NCBI GenBank assembly: GCA_030704615.1
Contig: CM060732.1
Coordinates: 11,966,001-12,030,000 of the forward strand
Direction of reading: 5' to 3'
DNA length: 64,000 nt
Source of the DNA: Takakia lepidozioides
Lineage: Eukaryota > Streptophyta > Takakiopsida > Takakiales > Takakiaceae
A program made the position numbers and the translations under genes. Below the pieces are notes generated by a model. That model had not been told where the DNA came from and ran no database searches. It was given only the letters and a program-made list of their open reading frames with translations. Below are positions 47,904 through 56,876 of the stretch, piece by piece; position 1 is the first letter of the stretch, and each line of letters starts with the position of its first letter.

Positions 47904-47927
47904 AACCTCCACTAGACAATGGAGGTT
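47904..47927. repeat. 24-bp palindrome, copy 2 (two arm mismatches)
   Basis: Arm AACCTCCACTA, centre GA, arm CAATGGAGGTT. It is the exact reverse complement of copy 6 at 51751-51774, but the flanks of the two are unrelated. Confidence 0.95.
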
Positions 47928-48878
47928 CGTATATACGAGGCTTTCTGCATGAAAGTAGAAATCTTCCCTATTATACAAATGTTGTAGAAAGAAACTTTAA
48001 TGAAAATGAGGCTCAGGAGCCATCGAATACATCATCCTGAAACAGGACAAATCTACAAATGAAATCTTTGAAACTAATTCCTCCAAAAAATACTCGGGGA
48101 CTTCTCGCGCAGACTTCGTCTGCTATATTAAGACGAGTCTAGGTTATATACCCAACAACTACAAAATGCTCCTTCTGATCTCCCTGAGTGTATCAGACGA
48201 ATAGTCTGGAGGGGTATATTTCGGGGATCCGGTGACACTATCAGGAGATGCAGGGGAGTATCTTGGAGATCCGGAGACGTCATGGAGTTCCAGTTCCGGG
48301 ACTCCTTGTCTCGACGCTCGTTGCGGTGTCCAGGGAAAAGTTTGGAGGGTAATATCCTGCATATCATGTGGTGGATACAGGAGATGCTTGCGAGTAACCC
48401 GGAGATGCGGGAAATCCAAAAACGGTCTTTCGTATCGCCGCCAATGTGTCCGGGGAATAGTCTGGAGGGGTGTATGTCAGATAATCTTGGGAGTAGGCAG
48501 GAGATCTATAGACATCAATGTTTTCATGAGCGCTATCTCTTATTTCCGCCAGGGTATCCGTGGAGTAGTCATGAGGTCTATTGTTGGGAGATTCGGCTGC
48601 ATTTCGCAGGGATTGTACAGTCACATTTTCGTCAATCCCAGACACTTTGTTCGGCTCGGTAGACCCCCAACTGGATTTTTCATCTGGTTTCAAAACATCA
48701 TGTTCTTGATCTGGATGGTCCGCTTCCATCACGTCTACCGAACACCGTCTCTTGCTGCACTTTAATCTGACGGTCGTGTACTCATCGTCAGACACTGGTT
48801 CCCCACCCACGCTCCTCTTTCTCATACTGACAGAAGAAATAATCAGAGTGTGTAACTGGCTGACCGAAAGAAATATCG

Positions 48879-48902
48879 AACCTCCACTGGGTAGTGGAGG
48901 TT
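48879..48902. repeat. 24-bp palindrome, copy 3 (one mismatch)
   Basis: Arm AACCTCCACTG, centre GG, arm TAGTGGAGGTT. It lies in the predicted first intron of the Ser/Pro-repeat gene. Its right flank (CCCAATTATTG) resembles that of copy 4. Confidence 0.95.
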
Positions 48903-49080
48903 CCCAATTATTGTATTCCAGTCTCGTTGGAAAGTATGTGTCACACTTACAATGTTACACATATGATTCCATCACTCGTTCCCACATCGTCTCACACTGA
49001 TTTTCATTTTTCTCCGAATTATCCGATTTCGTCCTACTTTAAAAAAATGTCTTTCAGCTTCCCCATACAGAATTCACGCG

Positions 49081-49104
49081 AACCTCCACTGGGCAGTGGA
49101 GGTT
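49081..49104. repeat. 24-bp palindrome, copy 4 (perfect arms)
   Basis: Arm AACCTCCACTG, centre GG, then the exact inverse arm. It lies in the same predicted intron as copy 3, 202 bp away. Confidence 0.95.
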
Positions 49105-49559
49105 CCAATTTTTTGTTCCTCATGTGCATGACATGGGTCTACGAATAGTCTACTCTGGCCTGCACGAAGCCTACTGTTAGCCTATGTCTAATGTAGAATA
49201 CAAATAGACTAGGCTATCGTGGTTTTTCAGAATTGCCAAATTCGACAAAATTGGATAAGAAATGAAAATTTCCATTTAGAATCGAATTTGAATGGGAAGA
49301 AATGCATCAACTATTGATTGACAAGAACAAACTAACGCTGGATTTGGGGATCAAGAAAACGGTTGAGAAATAAACATCCGGACATTTCTGAAACCACTGT
49401 CCTCAAAAAACCACCACATTGAACAAAACAAGCAATACAACCAGCACGGTAATCTCCGCCACCCTAAACCATTACCCTAATCGACCAGAACAAGCACACA
49501 CACACCCTATTGCGCACAAAACCACCACACAAAACCACCATGCAAACCATCGGTGAATT

Positions 49560-49800
49560 GAAAAACAACAGTGAAGCAATGAAGCAGGAGTGCACTGAAG
49601 CATAGAATGGAGCAGGAGTGGAATGAATTGACAGAGAATGAAGCAGGAATGAAGCAAACAACGAAGTAGACAATGAAACAGAAACCTAATGTGCACTGAA
49701 GCACGGACTGAAGCACTGAAGCAGAGATGAGAGTGCACTGAAGACAGTGCAGTGCAGCATAGAATGAAGCAGGATCCAAATGAATTGAATCGAGAAGAGG
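49560..49800. repeat. Degenerate GAAGCA/ATGAAGCAGGA low-complexity repeat
   Basis: Irregular copies of ATGAAGCAGGA and GTGCACTGAAGCA fill this stretch, inside the predicted intron 1 of the minus-strand gene. The minus-strand frame through it is Phe/Cys/Ser-rich and is not taken as coding. Confidence 0.7.
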
Positions 49801-50204
49801 CCACATGAATCGAGAGCGGACCAACACAAAATTGAGAACATGCCAACACAAAACATGAAACAGAAGACGAAAAGAGGGAGTTTTCAATGTTGTACCTGCT
49901 TGTGCCGGCCATTTTGGTGTGCTCTCGCCTCTGCACTCGTCAATCTCCACTTGTCACTGTCCTGTCTCTCCTCCCCGCTCTTCAAATTTTGTCTATTTCA
50001 CTCTCTCACCTTTCACCCTCTTCTCTCTCTGCACTCGGCCAAATCTGCTCTCTTTCTCTCCAAGCTCTAGTGTCCAGTCGCTGCAAGACGCGCTCCAAAA
50101 CTTCTCTCTTCCACGCCCTCCTCTCTCAACTGTCAAGCTCTCATTCGCGTAGCGCTTACGCGTAGAAAATGGGAAGCCCAAAGGCCGGGTTTAAAGAGCG
50201 CACT

Positions 50205-50211
50205 CCTTATA
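50205..50211 (-). promoter_or_regulatory. Possible TATA box for the minus-strand Ser/Pro-repeat gene
   Basis: TATAAGG on the minus strand, about 300 bp upstream of the predicted ATG. Between the two is a purine-rich leader. Position and composition suit a core promoter, but the motif is short. Confidence 0.3.
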
Positions 50212-51625
50212 AGCGACCTTCAGGGATGATCTGAACCATCGCCTCCCTCCCAAATCGAACGGTCGCGTGGCCCAAATGGATGTTCTGCCCCATCCACGCA
50301 AACTAACATTAATATTGTCCATCCACACAGATGAAATTAGTTCCAAATTTGTTCCAAATTGACAGACGAATGCCACACATGTTTGGACAGACAACTTGAC
50401 AGACGAATGAAAAAAAGACAAAATGACTGTAATGATGCCATTGATCAGACTCTGCAACCCTCACGCTTACAAAAATCTTAAAATAGATTCGAAGCTGCCA
50501 AACCTTAACCCACGCCCCAAACGCACATGTGACCTGCCTAGGCACTCATTTCAAAGGCAATCTGCCAGAAGATACAGCGCTGTACCTACGGATTCGTCAC
50601 ACAGTATAATCATTGTCTCATTATGAGCCGTCCACAATCACTTACGGCTATTAGCCGCCAGGCGTCAATATTCCCTGACAACACCCGTAAGTGTCATGTG
50701 ACGTACGACTTTAAGGATAATTGATGGCCCCTCGTGTCGTGCATTCCTCGATTTAAGGTCCAGAGCCAGAGGGACTGCCCATTTATCGAGGGATACCCGA
50801 CACGAGGGGTCCATCCTAACGTTAAACATGTGCAAGCAAGCAAGGCACGGCAGAGCATTCCGCACCGCCCTCGCTGTCCAATGCAATGCGCCGGCGTGTA
50901 ATGCCTTGCCCTGCCCAAGTGTTTTATTCACTATAACAGCACGATAAATATAAACAGAAAAAACTCAAAGTGCTTTATGGTTCACCTCCGGATTCCTCTC
51001 TCAGCCACTTGTCAGAATCGGCATCCTTCACGCTTATTTCAGAGTCTGCTGTCAGAGTCGCACGATAATGTTGCCAGACATGTAGTCCTACTAACGTACA
51101 AGTACGATAGAATTCAATCTGATCGCGGCCGTTATCGTTGTTCCATAATTAATGTGACAATGGATGTTGTCAATAAATGAAAAATTGTGCACACTTTCAA
51201 TGAAGCCGTGATTTCGCGAGTTGAAATAAGCCGTTCGATTCCGCCTTAATACACGATGGCCACAATCGATCCGGGAGAGAAAGCATACTACACTGCCATT
51301 GGAGCGATTCAAGATGAAAGTTACTTGTCACCTTTATATAACGTCCGACTCCACACAGCACCAACTGCGAACCTCTCACTTGCTTCTTTTCTCTCGCGCA
51401 CCTCTCTGGACATCCTGCACCTCTCTTGACAACGTGCACCTCTTTGCCTGTCCTGCACCACTCTGCCCATAAGGTACTTTTGAAGCAGCCTCTGAGTCTC
51501 TCTCTGCTTCCTTAACCTCGGGTGTCAACTGCACATTTCTCACGTAGGATAATATGATATTTTTTTCTTTGTATACTCCATGTGCACCAGCTAAACTTGC
51601 TTTTGTTTGTCTAAAGTTACTCCCA

Positions 51626-51649
51626 AACCTCCACTGGGCAGTCGCCACA
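51626..51649. repeat. 24-bp palindrome, copy 5 (right arm decayed)
   Basis: AACCTCCACTGGGCAGT is intact and the last seven bases differ, so the hairpin is shortened. Confidence 0.8.
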
Positions 51650-51750
51650 TTATTATTCATCCATCCCTAGAATCAATTTATCATCTACAGAGGGCCTCTT
51701 CATTATCCATTGTTCATCCATGTGGTTGATCTCATCAATAGATATCATCC

Positions 51751-51774
51751 AACCTCCATTGTCTAGTGGAGGTT
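51751..51774. repeat. 24-bp palindrome, copy 6
   Basis: AACCTCCATTG, TC, TAGTGGAGGTT. It is the exact reverse complement of copy 2 and lies about 100 bp from copy 5. Confidence 0.95.
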
Positions 51775-52026
51775 GGCATTTGTGACTTCTTCTGACAGTT
51801 CATATAGATGTAGTCACATTGTTCTATACTCCGCCCTCATACTCCACTTCAATTCCAATTGTCTTTCATCAGTCTCGGGATAGATCCAAACATTGACTTT
51901 ACTTTTTCAAACCATATTGTTTTTCTCATTCAAAACCGTCGAAAAAATTCTACTTCAACTCCTCCTTTCGGTGGCACGACGTTCTTTTCTTCAGTTAATC
52001 TTCCTTCCCGTAATCCGATTTTATTG

Positions 52027-52050
52027 AACCTCCACTGCCCAGTGGAGGTT
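52027..52050. repeat. 24-bp palindrome, copy 7 (perfect arms)
   Basis: Identical to copy 1. It lies about 540 bp upstream of the DUF7869-type open frame. Confidence 0.95.
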
Positions 52051-52590
52051 ACTAAATTCATGGGGTTTCAAGTAGGCCAAAGGGTGTTTCTGTTGCTTCC
52101 TGGATCTCCGTCAGTGGTTACATCAGGAGATTGCCTGAATGTCTTTGGAGAAGGAACTTGCCACGGACACCACTTGTGTTCGTCTACCATTTCAGTTACC
52201 CTGATCTTTTGTGATGACGCATTCGGCTCCTGTCCTCTGCCTTATCGACACATGGATGTTGACTCCAGTTGTGTGGGACGTCTCCTGTGTTCACCCGCAT
52301 GAAACTGTGGATTCAACATCTCAACAAAACCTGGGATTTCATTCCATCACAGAAGATAGTGATTATCAAGGACAATTCACTGAAAGCAATGAAATTCTGT
52401 CGGGTGATTGCAAACTAGAGTGGACCAAAATGGCAGATCATGAGTCTATAAAGAGTATATAAAGGAGGATGTGGCGAATCCTCAACCATCGGGTTTGCTT
52501 CAACTGACAATCTTGACTGTCTATTATTGACTGTTAAAACCAAGATTTTTAAATTGCGATAATATCAATTCACAAATGTTTTTTTGAAAT

Positions 52591-53973
52591 TTGATCATAA
52601 TCAACTCTGCATTTATGGTGAATGAATGCGCTAATGAAAAAAGTTTTGTTATTTCAAAAGAATTCATTTTCGACACTGAAGTTCAAAATGATTTTTTTGA
52701 AACGCTCATGAAAGATAAATCGAGATGTTTGGAGGCTCTGAAACCCTGCAGGCCGCAAGATAAACGTGGTGCTCGACCACTTCCTAGACGACTTTATTTG
52801 CAGATGGACAACTCCTCCAAGAATAATAAGAACAGATGGATGCTTGCTTTCATATCCCTCCTCACTGCCAAAGATGTCTTTGAAGAGATCCAGCTTGGTT
52901 TTCTCATGGTCGGGCACACCCATGAGGATATTGACGGATTCTTTAGTTATCTCTCGAAGAAGCTAAAGGAACGTAGCACCTACATCCTTCCAGATTTGAT
53001 GAGGTCATTCATGATCTCCCAAGATATGTAATTCATTCCTCAAATTATTCAGGAGGTTCCCGACTTCAAGAAGTTTGTTAAGGGTTGTATTCTTGATGGA
53101 AAGGAGGCTTTGGTCAGGATCTCAGAGATGCACGACTTTCGGTTTTTTAAGGATGCGGATGGTTGGCCCGTTATGAAGTACAAGAAGTCAGCTACTGATT
53201 CGGAGTGGCTTCCTACAAATTCCAGCATTCAAATGTGGAAGTCCAACGCTGATGGGACTCCAAATCTCCCTGAAGGAGACCCAGATGTTGTTCCAAGAAG
53301 ACCGATATGGGGAGTCGGGGACGACTCCTCCGAAAAACAGTCCTTCATAAAAAATGGTATTAAGAAATACAGAGATTTTTGGACCAAAGGAATGTTGTTT
53401 GACGATCATGACCGGGGTGTAATGGAACAATACGACCAATACTGGGGAAATATTCTCGCCAAACTTGATAAGCCAATGCAGGAAATTCCGGATAGTATTC
53501 AGCTTTTTGAGGGATTCTGGCCGAAAACAAATTGGTCCTTAAACCATCGGAGGGATGGCATCCAGCCACAGATAGTGGAAGATATGGAAGATGAGGATGA
53601 AGTTCCAGAACCTTACTGTGGCCCTAGGTGCAAGCGTCCAATGATACCCTTGAATCCGTTCAAGGATATTGAGAAAGGGTTTTTTGTGCTCGTTCGCCCT
53701 CATGACCCAACGACGTGCCCGGTCTGGATGGGAATGGAAATTTCAGATGTCATCCGAGAAAGGGAGGATCCTAATTTTAAGAAAGTGAAGGTGGAGTGGT
53801 GGAGACCGAAGAAAAGAGGTAACCCCTCAGACTTTGAGAGGTATAGGGACTGCGTCAAAAGTTTGGGAGTACAACCTGTCAGATCCTGCTCAATGGATCC
53901 ACGTGAACAATGCCGCCACGAAAAAATACGACAAGAAATAGCACCAAGAAAATTCCAGCGGTGGAAGCAGTGA
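52591..53973 (+). pseudogene. DUF7869-type protein, C-terminal part, one in-frame stop
   Basis: One frame of 461 codons interrupted only by a TAA at 53029-53031. The first part has LYLQMDNSSKNNKNRWMLAF and then LGFLMVGHTHEDIDGFFSYL, the hallmark DxN and GHTHEDID blocks of this family, which resemble the acidic residues of an RNase H-type fold. I infer this resemblance and the function is unknown. The second part is acidic and ends RKFQRWKQ before a TGA at 53971. There is no credible start codon near 52591 and a stop lies just upstream (52585), so the 5' exons are missing or unplaced. A single C-to-T change at the TAA would explain the break. Confidence 0.7.
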
Positions 53974-54560
53974 AGGCGCGCGCGAATTTGGAGGACGTTA
54001 ACCTTCAGCCAGATATCTGAAGGTTGCCTTCTTGCGAACCACTTTCCGTCCATGGACTAAATGTTGAGGTCATTTCCGGTCCTTCGAAAAAAATTCTTCA
54101 CATTTTTTTCCCTTCATGTTTGCGTTGGGGGATCCTTCCTGTTTTCTTTTTCTGTCGCACTGAACCTCGAGTGGGCAGTGGACGTTTTTATTTTTTGTTT
54201 TTTGGACGGGCTGGACTCTGCACTGCTGTACATTATGTTCATCTACAAATATTCGTGTGGGGGATTCTGGCTTACAAAACAGACAGTGCACCCCAAGAAA
54301 AAAAATGCTGGCTCAACCCCTGAAGTCTTTCTTTTCCAATCCGGTCTAAATGTTTTTTTTCCAATGTCTCGTCATTGCGCCAATTCCAGTCCGTCTCTCA
54401 GTGCTTGCACTTGACTCAAGCCAAGTCTCCAACTGAGATATCCCACTAAGAAGACCCTCACCCTATCATTATTGCTATACTTTTCAATTTGCCACTCCTT
54501 AACTTATACCTCTCATGTTCTCCTCCTTTTCCTGGACCTCTAAGCGAGCCTATGTCTAGC
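53974..54560. other. 3' flank of the DUF7869-type pseudogene
   Basis: No gene seen. It contains the degenerate palindrome copy 8. Confidence 0.4.
54163..54186. repeat. 24-bp palindrome, degenerate copy 8
   Basis: It starts AACCTCGAGTGGGCAGTGGA and ends CGTT, with three changes from copy 4. It lies about 190 bp downstream of the DUF7869-type frame. Confidence 0.75.
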
Positions 54561-55760
54561 GACAAACGGTCTTCCATGTTTGTTTGTCCATTTCTAACTT
54601 AAACCAAAACCCCTACCTTAGTAAACCCTTATCCTAGTAAAAACCCTTTACCCTAAATCCTTTAGTAACCCTAAAAGATCTTTAAGCATTTATCCCTAAA
54701 CCCTTACCATTCCTTTTGCAAAATTTTGGATTGTACTATCATGGACCATACCATAACCAATAATGGTTATGGACCTTATGGTAATCCAAATCTCTTCACC
54801 TTTCTTTTTTGCGCTACTTTTCTCGTTTGTTTTGGATTCACATGCACTTAATACCAAGTTTATATACTAGTGTGCTTTCTATGTATCTTAAGACCAGGTT
54901 CCAACGACGAGTCGTTAATTTAAATATTTGTCCGTCTCAATGACTCTTCCATAATATTTGTTTCTCCATTTTTATTTTTATTTTTAAATTTACCATAATT
55001 ATACACACCAAGATCTAGTGAGTGCGAGTCTTCCATATTTGTTTGTCTATTTATACCTTTACCATTACTCTTACCATATACCAAAAACCAGGTTAGTGTA
55101 CTACCCTACTTACGCTCCAAACCAGGTTAGTGTACTACCATGTGTGAGTGTTCCATATTTATTTGTCCCTTTCTACCCTAAATCCAAACCCTAAACCCTT
55201 ACCCTTCCCTTTACCCTAAGATTAAGCCTGACACTTACTACCCTAAACCATTAGTACTCTTACCATATACCAAAAAACCAGGTTAGTGTACTACCCTACT
55301 TACACTCCAAACTAAGTTATTGTACTACCATGTGTGAGTCTTCCATATTTGTTTGTCCCTTTCTATCCTAAATCCAAACCCTAAACCCTTACCCTTCCCC
55401 TTACCATTCCCTTAATCCTTACCCTAAGCTTAAACGTGATCTTTAGCACCTTAAACCATTACTCTTACCATATACCAAAAACCTTAGTGTAGTACCCTAC
55501 TTAAACTCCAAACCTTATTGTACTACCATGTTACCTCTTGTAAAATCTGTATCATTCTCGTTTAATGTTTTCTTTAATTTTGTTGCATAACGTATGATAG
55601 AATGATTATATGGATATCAAATTCCCCTTACATTTTTACATACTACGGAGATGAGTCTTCCATATTTGTTTCTCTCTTTCTACCCTAAACCCTTAAAAAC
55701 CCTAAACCCTTCTCCGAGTCACCACAAATTTGGACCTTATTGCACTTAATATATCTAGTT
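54560..55760. repeat. Degenerate tandem array with telomere-like CCCTAAA units
   Basis: CTTCCATATTTGTTTGTCC-type blocks recur at about 54570, 54948, 55031, 55148, 55338 and 55653. TTACCATATACCAAAAA with CAGGTTAGTGTACTAC recurs at about 55072, 55260 and 55464, giving a period near 190-200 bp. Between them run CCCTAAATCC, AAACCCTAAACCC and TTACCCTTCCC, degenerate plant-type telomere repeats. Confidence 0.8.
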
Positions 55761-56489
55761 ACACCCCAAACCTTATTTTACTACCCTAGTAGGTCATCTT
55801 CCTAATGTTTCAAGCTATTTTAATATTTTACTGCCATTCTCACACCCAAAACATCATTCCAATGGCATTGTCTCTGAATATTGTGCTTGTCAACATGAAG
55901 ATTCAATCAAAATTACTATCAAGTTATATCGAGTATGGTAGAGTATGAGTCTACCCCATGTTCGATTCGACACATTTGTTTATCGTGATTACATAATGTA
56001 ATATTACATCATTCGACTTCCTAGTGGACGTTCAATGAATTGTTCAGTACTGCAACTTCACAAGCACTTCAATAATCAAATGGACATCTTATATGTCACA
56101 TTTTGAAGCAAGTATGACATCACTTGTAATTTCACAAAGTTCAATCACACATTACACCATGATATTATTAACATTTGAATTAATTTTAATTCAAATATAT
56201 ATTAAGTTTGGTCCGGATTTAAGCCAAAAGTCCAGAATTAGTTAAAATAGGGTTTGATCATTATCAAATTTATGAAGATGCTAATGACCACTGTAAATAC
56301 CATTATTATTGTTGTTCTAGTTTTGAAAAAAAACACCTAGAAACAACAGCTCACAAATCAGGCCTGTTCAATAGTGAAAGGAGAAATAACCTTTTTCAGA
56401 ATAACCTTGCCATGAGATGCCAAGCACAAGGCTTAAGAGACACCGCTCAAAAGAAAAGGGAAGAAAAACATACCACACCCAACAATGTA

Positions 56490-56560
56490 TCAGGATTTTG
56501 AACCAAGATCACATGAGTGGCATTCAATTCTCTATCCAATTGAGCTACTGACTGGTGGAA
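56490..56560 (-). repeat. tRNA-like sequence (decayed tRNA or SINE head)
   Basis: Minus strand reads TAGCTCAATTGGATAGAG, a clean A box, then GGTTCAAAATCC, a near B box with one extra base. The acceptor stem does not pair, so it is not a functional tRNA gene. Confidence 0.45.
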
Positions 56561-56812
56561 CCATTTATTAATAAAAATTTACAAATGTGAATAACTTCAA
56601 CTTAATTTTATCAAGACAATTAAAGTTAGAAGGTGATTTTCAAGTGTATCAATGTCTCACAATTCATTTATATCTATGTTGATCTCATGCAACAAATTAA
56701 CAATTCATTGCATGCCGTATTTTATGGACATTGTTATCCGTAATCGTCTACTAGTGTGGAGCAACGCGGAGCCCTTACATGTTTTTAATTTTTTTTTTCA
56801 CATGAAACATCC

Positions 56813-56876
56813 AAGAGATGGCCCAATAGTTAAGGCACATGACCACCTTACAAGTGGTCCTGGGTTCAAAGCCATA
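56813..56876 (+). repeat. tRNA-like sequence (possible SINE head, UAC loop)
   Basis: ATGGCCCAATAGTTAAGGC resembles an A box region; GACCAC, CTTACAA, GTGGTC forms an anticodon-type hairpin with UAC in the loop; GGGTTCAAAGCC resembles a B box. The acceptor and T stems pair poorly. Confidence 0.4.

Larger units (their letters stand above)
48128..49912 (-). pseudogene. Ser/Pro/Tyr-repeat protein gene, first two exons; possibly the 5' end of the MTase-like pseudogene
   Basis: Exon 1: ATG at 49912-49910 (context CAAAATGG) encodes MAGTS and stops at an AG/GTACAA donor after 49896 in phase 2. Exon 2 starts at 48826 after TCTGTCAG and supplies the one base that completes Ser, then reads MRKRSVGGEPVSDDEYTTVR and a basic patch KCSKRR. 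It then carries about four ~36-residue repeats built on PPDYSPDTLAAIR with nearby SPGYSQASP or SPRYSPASP. A TGA at 48364-48366 and a shift near 48290 break the repeats. The matching phase makes the two-exon model credible. It points towards 47.6 kb, so it may be one gene with the MTase-like pseudogene. Palindromes 3 and 4 are in intron 1. Confidence 0.55.
50212..52590. other. Stretch without a recognised gene, with palindromes 5 to 7
   Basis: Several short open frames lack recognisable motifs. Palindrome copies 5, 6 and 7 lie within 430 bp of one another here. The 5' exons of the DUF7869-type gene could be in this stretch but I could not place them. Confidence 0.4.

Noticed and set aside
49472-49950. 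147-codon minus-strand frame rich in Phe, Cys and Ser
   Set aside because: It runs from the predicted first exon into the intron and through the GAAGCA low-complexity repeat; composition explains the lack of stops.
51859-52302. 147-codon plus-strand frame upstream of the DUF7869-type gene
   Set aside because: It passes through palindrome copy 7 and has no conserved blocks.
54560-55760. CRISPR-like regular repeats
   Set aside because: Units are long, degenerate and telomere-like, in a eukaryotic context, with no spacer pattern or cas genes.
56490-56876. Two functional tRNA genes
   Set aside because: A and B box-like blocks are present, but acceptor stems do not pair and B boxes deviate. They are kept only as tRNA-like repeats.
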